Assembly: GCF_010500925.1 (NCBI RefSeq)
Contig: NZ_QVMG01000014.1
Coordinates: 1-59,122 of the forward strand
Reading direction: 5' to 3'
DNA length: 59,122 nucleotides
Origin: Parabacteroides sp. 52
GTDB lineage: Bacteria > Bacteroidota > Bacteroidia > Bacteroidales > Tannerellaceae
In this document: positions 22,832-31,912 of the stretch, piece after piece
How positions within the stretch are numbered: position 1 is the stretch's first letter
Layout: each line of letters begins with the position of its first letter
Made by a program: the position numbers and the translations under genes
The notes under the pieces: model-generated
The model's database searches: none
What the model was told of the DNA's origin: nothing
What the model saw: the letters and a program-made list of their open reading frames with translations, nothing else

Positions 22832-25006
22832 ATGAAACGATTAGGCATAGAGATCCTGCTTCTTATATGTATGTGCGTTACCCTTTCGGCACAACAGGGT
22901 AGCAAACGTGTGAACTTGAAAGAAATTATTGACGGCGGCTTTCGCCCGGTTACCAGTATCGGTGAAATGCGTTCCCTGCCGGACGGAGAACATTATACGG
23001 CCGTCAACCGGGAGCGGACAATGATTATCAAATATGCTTACAAAACAGGGAATCCGGTGGATACCTTATTCAACACCCAAAAAGCCCGGGAGTGCACCTT
23101 CGATACCTTTGAAGGCTATCAGATCAGCAGTACGGGTCACCGAATCCTCGTATGGAAAGATACTGAACGTATCTATCGCCGTTCTTTCAAAGCGACTTAT
23201 TATGATTTCGATGTGCGCCGTAACTTCGTGAAACCGTTAAGCAATACGGGTAAGAAGTTAATGATACCGACCTTTTCGCCGGATGGGCGGATGTGTGCCT
23301 ATGTGATTGATAACAACATCTGGTTGAAGAAATTCGATTTCGATACAGAGATACAAGTGACCAAAGATGGGGAAATAAACAAGGTCCTCAACGGTATAAC
23401 CGACTGGGTCTACGAAGAAGAGTTCTCGGTCACCAACCTGATGGCCTGGTCACCGGAAAGCGATTACCTGGCCTTTGTGTGTACGGATGAATCCGAGGTA
23501 CCGGAATATTCGATGCAGGTATATGGGAAAGGGACGTATCCGGGTTATTACAACTTCAAATATCCCAAAGCCGGAGAAAAGAATTCCCGGGTAACTCTTC
23601 ATTCATACAGTGTGGAGACGAAAGATATCAAACACCTGAGTGTTCCGGGAGAGACCGAGACGTATATTCCCCGGATCGTATTCACCACCCATGCAGACCA
23701 GCTGGCGGTCATGACACTCAACCGCAACCAAAATATTTTCAATATGTATTATGCCAATCCGAAAAGTGGTGTTTTCCGCCTGATACTGCGGGAGGAAAAC
23801 AAGGCATATGTAGACTCGGAATGGTTGAGCTCCATCCAATTTACAGAGGCGGGCTTCACCTATGTAAGCGAGCAGGATGGGTATGCACATATCTACCAGT
23901 ACTCTCCGACCGGGGTGATGCAACGCCAGGTAACACAAGGCAACTGGGATGTAACGGCTTTCCTGGGCACGGACCAGGCTACCAAAACGGTGTACTATGA
24001 ATCCGCTGAAGAAAGTCCGATCCGTCGGGCGATATACAGCATCGACAATAAAGGGAACAAAACACGGTTGACTCCCGAATCCGGTGTAAACCGGGTGGCA
24101 TTCAGTAAGAACTTTGCCTATTTCGTTCATTTCTATTCCAATGCCCAGACACCGACGCGGATCACGGTAAACGAAACAAAATCGAAAAAGACCTTACGCG
24201 TATTACAGGATAATGCAGCCTTGGCCAACAAACTGGCCGGTTATGCCTATAGACCCAAAGAATTTATCAAAATACAAACGGCCTCCGATATCGAATTGAA
24301 TGCCTGGATTGTCAAACCGGCTAACTTTGACGAGTCGAAGAAATATCCGGTGATGATGACACAATACAGCGGTCCGAACTCGCAACAGGTACTCGACCAA
24401 TACGGGTTTGATTGGGAGCAATACCTGGCAGCCAACGATATAGTCGTGGTCTGTGTAGACGGACGAGGCACAGGAGCCCGCGGAGAAGCCTTCCGCAAAT
24501 GTACCTACCTGAAGATGGGCGAACTGGAATCCAGAGACCAGGTGGAGGCTGCCCAGGCATTGGGCAAATTGCCTTATCTGGACGCCACACGCTTTGCCAT
24601 CTGGGGATGGAGCTTCGGAGGGTATAATACCTTGATGGCCCTGAGCACAGGCAACGGCACTTTCAAAGCCGGCATAGCCGTAGCCCCTCCTACCGATTGG
24701 AAATATTATGACACTGTCTATACCGAACGCTTCATGCGTACCCCGCAGGAGAACTTCGAAGGATATAAAGCCACCTCGCCCATTGAAAAAGCCAAAGACC
24801 TGCAAGGCAAACTATTGCTTATTCACGGTACAGCCGATGACAATGTGCATTTCATGCAATCCCTGGACTATGCCGAGGCATTGGTACAAGCCGGAAAACA
24901 GTTCGACATGCATTTCTACAAAGACAGAGACCATGGCATCGCCGGAGGAAATACCCGCTATCATCTGTATACCAAGATGAGTAACTTCTTGTTTGACAAT
25001 CTCTAA
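22832..25006 (+). CDS. S9B dipeptidyl peptidase IV-like serine peptidase
   Basis: A 724-residue exported exopeptidase that should release X-Pro (or similar) dipeptides in the periplasm. It has a signal peptide (1-20), a DPPIV N-terminal beta-propeller (about 90-470) and an alpha/beta-hydrolase domain (475-724). The triad is Ser594 in GWSFGGY, Asp669 in GTADDNVH and His701 in RDHGI. The propeller carries the DW-x-YEEE motif (191-197) whose glutamates bind the substrate amino terminus in DPP-IV. lipA follows 8 bp later, so the two are probably co-transcribed, though no functional link is evident. Confidence 0.92.
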   Translation: MKRLGIEILLLICMCVTLSAQQGSKRVNLKEIIDGGFRPVTSIGEMRSLPDGEHYTAVNRERTMIIKYAYKTGNPVDTLFNTQKARECTFDTFEGYQISSTGHRILVWKDTERIYRRSFKATYYDFDVRRNFVKPLSNTGKKLMIPTFSPDGRMCAYVIDNNIWLKKFDFDTEIQVTKDGEINKVLNGITDWVYEEEFSVTNLMAWSPESDYLAFVCTDESEVPEYSMQVYGKGTYPGYYNFKYPKAGEKNSRVTLHSYSVETKDIKHLSVPGETETYIPRIVFTTHADQLAVMTLNRNQNIFNMYYANPKSGVFRLILREENKAYVDSEWLSSIQFTEAGFTYVSEQDGYAHIYQYSPTGVMQRQVTQGNWDVTAFLGTDQATKTVYYESAEESPIRRAIYSIDNKGNKTRLTPESGVNRVAFSKNFAYFVHFYSNAQTPTRITVNETKSKKTLRVLQDNAALANKLAGYAYRPKEFIKIQTASDIELNAWIVKPANFDESKKYPVMMTQYSGPNSQQVLDQYGFDWEQYLAANDIVVVCVDGRGTGARGEAFRKCTYLKMGELESRDQVEAAQALGKLPYLDATRFAIWGWSFGGYNTLMALSTGNGTFKAGIAVAPPTDWKYYDTVYTERFMRTPQENFEGYKATSPIEKAKDLQGKLLLIHGTADDNVHFMQSLDYAEALVQAGKQFDMHFYKDRDHGIAGGNTRYHLYTKMSNFLFDNL

Positions 25007-25014
25007 TCAAGCAT

Positions 25015-25860
25015 ATGGCAGCATACGTAAGAAAACCCGACTGGCTGAAAATCAGGTTAGGAGGCAACGATCAGTTCACCCGTACAAAAGAGATTGTCGA
25101 ATCACATTGTCTGCACACCATATGCACCAGCGGGAAATGCCCCAATATGGGCGAATGCTGGAGCAGAGGTACGGCAACCTTTATGATCGGGGGAGAGATA
25201 TGTACCCGCTCCTGTCGGTTCTGTAATACATTAACAGGCAAACCGTTGCCACTCAACACTGAAGAGCCGGCACAGGTAGCTGAGAGTATACGTCTAATGG
25301 GATTGAAACATGCAGTCATCACTTCGGTCGACAGAGACGACCTGCCGGATATGGGCGCCCATCACTGGGCAGAGACGATCCGTACCATAAAAAGAGTGAA
25401 TCCGGAAACCACCATCGAAGTATTGATTCCTGACTTTCAGGGACACCTGGAGTTAGTGGATATCGTGATTGATGCTGCTCCGGAAATCATCTCCCACAAT
25501 ATGGAAACGGTACGGCGGATAAGCCCTTTGGTACGGAGTGCAGCTAAATACGAGACAAGCCTATCCGTATTGGAACATATCGCTCGGCGTAATGTCATTG
25601 CCAAATCGGGGCTTATGGTCGGCCTGGGAGAGACGGAAGAGGAGATGGATGAAACGATGGACGACCTGATAAAAAGAAAGGTATCCGTTCTTACCATCGG
25701 TCAGTACCTGCAACCCTCCAGAAAAAATATCCCGGTATATGCCTATATCAGACCGGAACAATTTGACATCTATAAAAAGAGAGCACTGGAGAAAGGATTC
25801 AAAACGGTGGAGAGTGCTCCTCTCGTTCGTTCTTCCTATCATGCGGAAAAACATGTCTGA
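25015..25860 (+). CDS. lipA: Lipoyl synthase
   Basis: A 281-residue radical SAM enzyme that inserts two sulfurs into protein-bound octanoate to make lipoate for 2-oxoacid dehydrogenases and glycine cleavage. Both clusters are present: the auxiliary cluster motif Cys37-x4-Cys42-x5-Cys48 and the radical SAM motif Cys63-x3-Cys67-x2-Cys70. The C-terminal RSSYHA serine motif that ligates the auxiliary cluster is intact. The length is normal. Confidence 0.97.
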   Translation: MAAYVRKPDWLKIRLGGNDQFTRTKEIVESHCLHTICTSGKCPNMGECWSRGTATFMIGGEICTRSCRFCNTLTGKPLPLNTEEPAQVAESIRLMGLKHAVITSVDRDDLPDMGAHHWAETIRTIKRVNPETTIEVLIPDFQGHLELVDIVIDAAPEIISHNMETVRRISPLVRSAAKYETSLSVLEHIARRNVIAKSGLMVGLGETEEEMDETMDDLIKRKVSVLTIGQYLQPSRKNIPVYAYIRPEQFDIYKKRALEKGFKTVESAPLVRSSYHAEKHV

Positions 25861-25927
25861 AACTCAGAGTATATGAACATTTAACCGGACGGATTGTTAC
25901 TATCAGAGAAATAAGGATATCGAACCC

Positions 25928-27070
25928 ATGAACAGAGTCAAAAAGAATATGCAAAATCAGGCGGTAGGTTTATTACCTATACTGCTGTTCATGTTTTTAA
26001 ATAACTTCTTATCCTATAAACTTTCTTTTGTTATTGCCGTTATCAGTTGCCTCCTCTGCCTGGTATTGTACCGGATGTTGAGTAAAGATAAAATCTATCA
26101 GTTCTTATTGTTACCGGCCTCCGCTACTTTTATCCTCTATGCGGTATTCATTTTCTTTCAGATAGAACCGATTTTATTTGCCTATTCGCCTATTCTTATC
26201 GAGGTATTACTGGTCGTTGTTTTGGCAATCATCGGTTTCTCTCGACGAACGGTTTTACGCCGTCTCAGAGACTCACATTTTCCTTCCTACAAACGTATCC
26301 TGTTACGAACAGCCCTGAATGAGTTTTACTTTTTAGTACAAATCGTGCAGAATGTATTTACCCTGTATCTATTTGTAATTCTGTTCTACACCATACTCCC
26401 GGAGGAAACGCATGAAGTACGTATGGAACATTTCATCTACCGTGACCTGGGATTAATACTGGGTATCGGCATCATTCTTTACGAACATATCCGTGTTTCA
26501 TGGATGAAAGGAAGCCTGAAAAAAGAAATGTGGCTGCCTGTGCTCGATGAAAAAGGGAAGGTCGTGGGTTGCATGGCACGCTCGGTTAGCCGGAGTGTTA
26601 CCAAAAAATATTTCCATCCGATCGTTCGCATTGCGGTGGTCTATAAAGGCATGTTGTTCCTGGTAAAAAGAAATATAAACGAGTATGTAGCACCCGACAC
26701 TCTGGATTATCCTTTTCATGCATATGTGCTTTATCATCAAAGCCTGGATAATGCAGTAAAAGAGGCTTTGGGACCTTTTGCACAAGACAAAGAGATACCG
26801 GCTCCGCGTTTTCTCATCCGCCATACGTATGAAGATGAAAAAGTGAAGCATCAGGTATCCTTATATACCATCTGTTTGAAGTCGGAAGAACAACTAAAGG
26901 TCTTGGAAAAACTGGGGGGTAAGTTATGGACCGGTAAACAAATTGAAGAGAATAGGCAAAAAGGGATATTCAGCTCCTATTTCGAAGAAGAATATCCGTA
27001 TCTGAAGAATACGGTTTTATTCGCAGAAAGTTACTGTTGCAATCCTTCCCCGGATAAACAGGATATGTAA
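25928..27070 (+). CDS. Membrane protein with a C-terminal degenerate Nudix-like domain
   Basis: A 380-residue protein I do not recognise by name. The first 190 residues hold about six hydrophobic helices. The C-terminal 170 residues (from about HPIVRIAVVYKGMLFLVKRN) look like a Nudix fold by pattern, with a strand-loop-strand opening and an AVKEAL helix where the Nudix helix would stand, but the catalytic box G-x5-E-x7-REUxEExGU is missing. The Nudix relation is inference and the domain is unlikely to hydrolyse by the usual mechanism. It lies 67 bp after lipA in the same direction. Confidence 0.6.
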   Translation: MNRVKKNMQNQAVGLLPILLFMFLNNFLSYKLSFVIAVISCLLCLVLYRMLSKDKIYQFLLLPASATFILYAVFIFFQIEPILFAYSPILIEVLLVVVLAIIGFSRRTVLRRLRDSHFPSYKRILLRTALNEFYFLVQIVQNVFTLYLFVILFYTILPEETHEVRMEHFIYRDLGLILGIGIILYEHIRVSWMKGSLKKEMWLPVLDEKGKVVGCMARSVSRSVTKKYFHPIVRIAVVYKGMLFLVKRNINEYVAPDTLDYPFHAYVLYHQSLDNAVKEALGPFAQDKEIPAPRFLIRHTYEDEKVKHQVSLYTICLKSEEQLKVLEKLGGKLWTGKQIEENRQKGIFSSYFEEEYPYLKNTVLFAESYCCNPSPDKQDM

Positions 27071-27086
27071 AGCCCTGCTTTATTGT

Positions 27087-27581
27087 TTATCTTTTTCCCA
27101 GTTCTATCACTTCCAGATCGCGGATCTCTCCTTTATCGATTGTAAAACGTATCAGGGTACGTACCTGATGAAAACCGCTTTTCCCGGCTGCTCCCGGATT
27201 TATATGCAGGCATTCCAAGGTTTTATCATACATCACTTTCAGTATATGTGAATGACCTGAAATAAAGAGTTGGGGACGATAGGTATACAGCTCTTTACGT
27301 ATTTCCGGCGCATATCTTCCCGGATATCCTCCGATGTGTGTCATCATTACTTTTACCCCTTCCTGTTCGAAACAAAGAAGCAGCGGATATTGCCGGCGCA
27401 AAGACTGCCCGTCGATATTCCCATAAACAGCACGTAATGGTTTAAGTGTAGACAACCTCTGCATTATCTCCTCTGAGCCCATATCACCTGCATGCCAGAT
27501 CTCATCACAACTATCAAAATATTCGACGTATTTATCATCCCAATAAGCATGGGTATCCGAAAGTAATCCTATGCGCACCAT
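27087..27581 (-). CDS. YfcE/MJ0936-type metallophosphoesterase
   Basis: A 164-residue calcineurin-like phosphoesterase using two metal ions. The motifs are in order: SDTHAYWDD, HAGDMGSEE, YGNIDG, MTHIGGYPG and SGHSH. Family members hydrolyse phosphodiesters in vitro; the natural substrate is not known. The ATG at 27,581 is chosen because the first core strand (MVRIGLLSDTH) begins there; a longer frame to 27,656 would run through the promoter. Confidence 0.87.
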   Translation of the reverse strand: MVRIGLLSDTHAYWDDKYVEYFDSCDEIWHAGDMGSEEIMQRLSTLKPLRAVYGNIDGQSLRRQYPLLLCFEQEGVKVMMTHIGGYPGRYAPEIRKELYTYRPQLFISGHSHILKVMYDKTLECLHINPGAAGKSGFHQVRTLIRFTIDKGEIRDLEVIELGKR

Positions 27582-27607
27582 CGTTTCAATTCCATTATTT
27601 CTGATGA

Positions 27608-27615
27608 CAAAAGTA
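27608..27615 (-). promoter_or_regulatory. -7 element for the metallophosphoesterase gene
   Basis: TACTTTTG on the minus strand, an exact TAnnTTTG match 26 bp before the ATG at 27,581. It is back to back with a plus-strand element at 27,628. Confidence 0.55.
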
Positions 27616-27627
27616 CAATATAATTTG

Positions 27628-27635
27628 TATCTTTG
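27628..27635 (+). promoter_or_regulatory. -7 element for the C-S lyase gene
   Basis: TATCTTTG, an exact match, 41 bp before the ATG at 27,677. Only 12 bp separate it from the divergent element, so the two promoters may compete or share control. Confidence 0.6.
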
Positions 27636-27676
27636 GCCCTTATCACATCCATGCATATAATTGGTTTAAGAGAAAC

Positions 27677-28852
27677 ATGAAACAATACAACTTTGATGAA
27701 GTCATTGAACGGAAGGGCAGTTTTTCTGTAAAAGCAGAAATGCTGAAAGAGACTTTCGGCCGGGAAGATCTGCTCCCTTTATGGGTGGCAGATATGGATT
27801 TTCGTACACCGGACTTTATCGTCGACGCACTGAAAAAACGGTGTGAACACGAAATATTCGGATACACCTTTGCTCCGGATACCTATTACGAAAGCATCAT
27901 CCAGTGGGTACACTATAAATACCACTGGTATATCCAACAGGAATGGATCAATTATATTCCCGGCATAGTGAAAGGTATTGGATTCGCCCTGCAATGTTTC
28001 ACGCAACCGGGAGATAAGGTTATCATACAACCGCCTGTATATCACCCTTTCCGGATTGTACCGGAAAGTATGCAACGCCAGGTGGTGTACAATCCGCTCA
28101 AAGAGGTGAACGGTACATACGAAATGGACTTCGAACATTTAGAATCCATCATCGACAAAGACTGTAAAGTTTTAATTGTATGCAGCCCACATAACCCGGG
28201 AGGTATTGTCTGGCCTAAAGAGACATTGATACAACTGGCTGAGATATGCGCCCGCCATCATATCCTGGTTATCTCCGATGAGATACATGCCGAGATGGTC
28301 TACCCGGGAAACAAACACCATCCTTTCCCGACTGTATCGGAAACGGCTGCCTCCTGCAGCATTACCTTCATGGCACCCAGCAAAACATTTAATATTGCCG
28401 GCATTGTCAGTTCATACGCAATCATCCCCGACGAACAACTGCGCCAGAAGTTTTATTCTTTCCTGGAGGCCGGTGAATTTGGAGCGGGCACCCTCTTTGC
28501 CTACACAGCCACAACGGCTGCGTATACTTATGGGGCGGAATGGTTGCAACAGATGCGGCAATACGTCATGGAGAATGTGCGGTTCGTCACTGAATTTCTA
28601 GAGTATCATATACCCCAGATCAAAACATATGCCCCGCAGGCGTCTTTCCTTTTGTGGTTGGATTGTCGGGGATTAAAGCTGTCCCAGGAAGAATTGGTCA
28701 ACCTTTTCGTCAACAAAGCACACCTGGCTTTAAACGACGGAAGCATGTTCGGTCCCGGTGGGGAAGGACATATGCGTTTGAATGTCGGTTGCCCCCGCGC
28801 CCTACTGGAGGAAGCCCTGAATGCGTTGAAAAAAGCATTGGATAAGAAATAA
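27677..28852 (+). CDS. MalY/PatB-type PLP-dependent C-S lyase (aminotransferase fold)
   Basis: A 391-residue fold-type I PLP enzyme. The PLP lysine is in APSKTFNIAG, and SDEIHAE and the C-terminal RLNVGCPR motif (carboxylate-binding Arg) are present. MalY/PatB proteins cleave cystathionine or cysteine conjugates to pyruvate, ammonia and thiol, so methionine or sulfur metabolism is likely; some relatives are true aminotransferases. The specific substrate cannot be read from sequence. Confidence 0.85.
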   Translation: MKQYNFDEVIERKGSFSVKAEMLKETFGREDLLPLWVADMDFRTPDFIVDALKKRCEHEIFGYTFAPDTYYESIIQWVHYKYHWYIQQEWINYIPGIVKGIGFALQCFTQPGDKVIIQPPVYHPFRIVPESMQRQVVYNPLKEVNGTYEMDFEHLESIIDKDCKVLIVCSPHNPGGIVWPKETLIQLAEICARHHILVISDEIHAEMVYPGNKHHPFPTVSETAASCSITFMAPSKTFNIAGIVSSYAIIPDEQLRQKFYSFLEAGEFGAGTLFAYTATTAAYTYGAEWLQQMRQYVMENVRFVTEFLEYHIPQIKTYAPQASFLLWLDCRGLKLSQEELVNLFVNKAHLALNDGSMFGPGGEGHMRLNVGCPRALLEEALNALKKALDKK

Positions 28853-28856
28853 TTAG

Positions 28857-28864
28857 TATCTTTG
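28857..28864 (+). promoter_or_regulatory. -7 element for the SlyD-like gene
   Basis: TATCTTTG, an exact match, just after the upstream stop codon and 28 bp before the ATG at 28,893. Confidence 0.6.
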
Positions 28865-28892
28865 CACACATTAATAATTAAAACGACTGATA

Positions 28893-29474
28893 ATGAAAAT
28901 TGCAAACAACAAATACGTAGCAGTAACTTACGACCTGAACGTAGGCGAAGGCGAGGAACGTGAATTGATGGAACGGGCAACCGCAGAACATCCCTTACAA
29001 TTTATCTATGGGGTGGGTACTATGCTTCCTGCTTTTGAAAGTGCTCTGAAAGGCCTTGAGGTAGGTTCAAGCTTCGACTTCAGCATAGCTCCTGCAGACG
29101 GATACGGTGAATACTTTGACGAAAATGTAGTAGAATTGCCTAAGAACATTTTTGAGATCGATGGTAAATTCGATGCAGAGACAGTAAAAGAAGGAGCTAC
29201 TCTTCCGATGATGACTGCTGACGGTCAACAAATGATGGGCTCAGTAAACGAAGTTAAAAAGGACGTGGTGGTTATGGACTTCAATCATCCCCTGGCTGGA
29301 GAAACACTGCATTTCACAGGTAATGTGATTGATGTGCACGAACCTACAGCTGAAGAAATCGCTGCGATGACTGCACCGGCAGGCGGATGCGGTTGCGGAT
29401 GTGACGATTGCTCCAGCGATTGCGGAGATCAAAGTCACGGCAACGACGGATGCGGATGCGGCAGCTGCCACTAA
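28893..29474 (+). CDS. SlyD-like FKBP-type peptidyl-prolyl isomerase with Cys-rich tail
   Basis: A 193-residue cytoplasmic proline isomerase and chaperone. FKBP strands are interrupted by an insert-in-flap domain, as in SlyD, with landmarks YGVGTMLPAFESALKGL and FNHPLAGETLHF. The last 28 residues carry eight cysteines and two histidines between glycines, an expected metal-binding tail in place of the His-rich tail of E. coli SlyD. A nickel or zinc role is inferred. The gene has its own promoter and a large hairpin follows. Confidence 0.9.
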   Translation: MKIANNKYVAVTYDLNVGEGEERELMERATAEHPLQFIYGVGTMLPAFESALKGLEVGSSFDFSIAPADGYGEYFDENVVELPKNIFEIDGKFDAETVKEGATLPMMTADGQQMMGSVNEVKKDVVVMDFNHPLAGETLHFTGNVIDVHEPTAEEIAAMTAPAGGCGCGCDDCSSDCGDQSHGNDGCGCGSCH

Positions 29475-29486
29475 TATAATAATAGA

Positions 29487-29545
29487 CAGTTGACTCTTAC
29501 ACCTCCTATATAATCTCTTTATATAATAAGTATAAGAGTCAACTG
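29487..29545. terminator. Nested 13-bp stem-loop between slyD-like gene and aroC
   Basis: CAGTTGACTCTTA (29,487-29,499) pairs perfectly with 29,533-29,545. Inside the loop, TATATAA (29,507-29,513) and TTATATA (29,519-29,525) form a second stem. No T-run follows, so it could be a factor-dependent terminator, an mRNA stabiliser or a leader element of aroC, whose ATG lies 20 bp downstream. Confidence 0.55.
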
Positions 29546-29564
29546 CCTGCTTAACGAAACACCT

Positions 29565-30635
29565 ATGAATTCTTTCGGAAACATCTTCAGACTTACTTCT
29601 TTTGGCGAATCTCACGGTCCTGGTATCGGAGGAATAATAGATGGTTGTCCGGCAGGAGTAGAATTGGATATGGATTTTATCCAAAAGGAGTTGGATCGTC
29701 GCCGTCCCGGACAGTCTTCCATCACTACTCCCCGTAAGGAAGAGGATAAAGTAGAGTTTCTCTCCGGGATTTTCAAAGGAAAAACAACGGGTACACCGAT
29801 AGGATTTATCGTATGGAATAAGAACCAATATTCCGCCGACTATGAAGAGATAGGACAGACCTATCGTCCTTCTCATGCCGACTATACTTACCAAATGAAA
29901 TACGGGATACGGGATCCACGGGGCGGTGGACGATCCTCTGCCCGGGAAACGATATCCCGCTGTGTGGCTGGGGCTATTGCCAAGATTATCCTGAAACAAA
30001 AGGGCATAACTATCGAGGCCTACACCTCACAAGTCGGACATATTAAACTGGAAAATAATTATACGGCTTATGACCTGAATATGACGGAAAACAATGCCGT
30101 TCGTTGTCCTGATCCCCGGAAAGCGGCGGAAATGGAAGAACTGATCCATGAGGTTCGTTCCCAGGGAGATACCATTGGCGGAGTTATTACCTGTGTCGCC
30201 AAAGGAGTGCCGGTAGGTTTAGGCGAACCTGCTTTTGGTAAGTTGCACGCCTCTTTAGGCCATGCCATGTTGACAATCAACGCTGCTAAAGGGTTTGAAT
30301 ATGGCGATGGCTTTGATGCTCCGCTCTTCCGTGGCTCGGAGCATAACGACGCCTTCTTTAATGACAATGGGAAGATTAACACCCGAACGAACTATTCAGG
30401 CGGTATCCAGGGTGGCATCTCCAACGGACAGGATATTTATTTCCGTGTCGCTTTTAAATCGGTTGCTACCGTTCTAATGGAACAGGAAACGGTGACAATA
30501 GAGGGTGAAGAGACCCTGTTAAAAGCCAAAGGAAGACATGATCCCTGTGTTCTACCAAGGGCGGTTCCTATTGTGGAAGCCATGACAGCTATCACGTTGC
30601 TCGATCACTATCTGTTACAAAACGGGCGACTCTGA
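29565..30635 (+). CDS. aroC: Chorismate synthase
   Basis: A 356-residue enzyme that converts EPSP to chorismate with reduced FMN, the last step of the shikimate pathway. Signatures are [14 protein letters not shown] near the N-terminus, RPSHADYTY with [10 protein letters not shown] in the middle, and [17 protein letters not shown] at the C-terminus. Length is typical. Chorismate is the substrate of the pabA-pabB pair found 3.4 kb downstream, though the genes are not in one operon. Confidence 0.97.
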   Translation: MNSFGNIFRLTSFGESHGPGIGGIIDGCPAGVELDMDFIQKELDRRRPGQSSITTPRKEEDKVEFLSGIFKGKTTGTPIGFIVWNKNQYSADYEEIGQTYRPSHADYTYQMKYGIRDPRGGGRSSARETISRCVAGAIAKIILKQKGITIEAYTSQVGHIKLENNYTAYDLNMTENNAVRCPDPRKAAEMEELIHEVRSQGDTIGGVITCVAKGVPVGLGEPAFGKLHASLGHAMLTINAAKGFEYGDGFDAPLFRGSEHNDAFFNDNGKINTRTNYSGGIQGGISNGQDIYFRVAFKSVATVLMEQETVTIEGEETLLKAKGRHDPCVLPRAVPIVEAMTAITLLDHYLLQNGRL

Positions 30636-30705
30636 TCCTATTTACTTCTTTGAATATCAGTAAAGGAAACAGTATTGTCAAGCCGTTTCCACCCCATTTA
30701 TATAC

Positions 30706-31122
30706 TTAAAGGCTGCTTTTTTGATACATTCTGATGTACTTCCACGGCATAATGAATGCCATTATAGCCAGTCCTCCGAATAGGCTTATTCCGACTAACA
30801 ATAACCTCAACCCTTCCGGATCACCAGCCGGAAACTCAGAATACTCTGACACTACAGCCAATACCATATATAAGGAACCAAGTCCGAACAGAATAGAAGA
30901 GACCATACTAACTGTAAGGTTTTTCCAAAAGAACTGACCGATATGGCTTGCAAGTATTATAATCCAAAAAAACAGAGAAACATAAAGCAAGGGAGTTATA
31001 CAATCTTTGAATAACGCTATGATAAAGTCCATAATACCTAATAGAGCTAAGGTAGAAATAGTAATCTCAGGTAAGAAGGTCCAGATAAAACGCAATTTTA
31101 CTTTAGTGGCAGATGTTTCCAT
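30706..31122 (-). CDS. Small membrane protein, unknown
   Basis: A 138-residue protein with four hydrophobic helices (about 10-35, 40-62, 70-92, 103-126) and short polar ends. I do not recognise a family. It is converging on aroC, 70 bp away. The upstream 157 bp hold no clear promoter. Confidence 0.6.
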   Translation of the reverse strand: METSATKVKLRFIWTFLPEITISTLALLGIMDFIIALFKDCITPLLYVSLFFWIIILASHIGQFFWKNLTVSMVSSILFGLGSLYMVLAVVSEYSEFPAGDPEGLRLLLVGISLFGGLAIMAFIMPWKYIRMYQKSSL

Positions 31123-31279
31123 AAGACGTGTTTATTTATTAAACTTGAATTTCTACCTATTCAAACGAACTACCTCTTTTCCTTAGTATAAGACCTGCCT
31201 GATATTTATCTAACTCCCTGTTTTTCTTGTACAAAAAGTATTAGATATTTTTTAAGATTGTCCACATCATGAAAAACAG

Positions 31280-31753
31280 TTACTCATGATGATAAGGTTC
31301 GTTGTTCAGAATGGTCATTGCGCGATAAAGTTGTTCGGTGAAAATTAACCGTATCATCTGGTGGGAGAAGGTCATTTTGCTGAGGGATATTTTCTCTACT
31401 GCCACTTTATAAACGGCTTCACTGAATCCATAAGGACCGCCTACCACAAACACAAGCCGTTTAGCTACCGTATGCGTTTTCTTCTCTATATATTGGGAGA
31501 ATTGCATGGAGGTATACTCCTTTCCATGTTCATCCAATAAGACCAGATAATCACCCGGTTGCAAAGCTTTTAAGATAAGCTCGCCCTCCTTCTCTTTCTG
31601 TTGCGCTTCAGACAAGCTCTTCGTGTTTTTAATGTCTGGAATGATTGTCATTTCAAACGGGATATAATGCGTTAAACGGTTCCTGTATTCATTGATAGCT
31701 TCCGCAAAATACCCCGTATCCGTTTTACCAATCACAACAAAGGCCACTTTCAT
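31280..31753 (-). CDS. rlmH: 23S rRNA pseudouridine-1915 N3-methyltransferase
   Basis: A 157-residue SPOUT-class methyltransferase that methylates pseudouridine 1915 in helix 69 of 23S rRNA. The knot motif VGGPYGFSEAVY and the C-terminal SLSKMTFSHQMIRLIFTEQLYRA-type region (split here for brevity: SLSKMTFSHQ then RLIFTEQLYRA) are typical, as is the YHHE-like end. A one-mismatch -7 element stands 25 bp before the ATG. Confidence 0.96.
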   Translation of the reverse strand: MKVAFVVIGKTDTGYFAEAINEYRNRLTHYIPFEMTIIPDIKNTKSLSEAQQKEKEGELILKALQPGDYLVLLDEHGKEYTSMQFSQYIEKKTHTVAKRLVFVVGGPYGFSEAVYKVAVEKISLSKMTFSHQMIRLIFTEQLYRAMTILNNEPYHHE

Positions 31754-31778
31754 CTTGTTCTACATTTAGTTCGAACTG

Positions 31779-31786
31779 CGAAAGTA
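31779..31786 (-). promoter_or_regulatory. Probable -7 element for rlmH
   Basis: Minus strand TACTTTCG, one mismatch from TAnnTTTG, 25 bp before the ATG at 31,753. Confidence 0.35.
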
Positions 31787-31912
31787 CGAGAAAAATATGT
31801 ACCTTTTCTACAAAAAAGTGAATAATTATGGTTGAAATCACAGAGTTAGAGTAACGATATACCTCCCACAAATTCAAGGCTGTTATTCATCATGCTTATT
31901 CAATATAGAATG

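Noticed and set aside
24203..24805. 200-codon minus-strand frame within the peptidase gene
   Set aside because: Antisense shadow; the sense strand carries the catalytic serine motif of the hydrolase.
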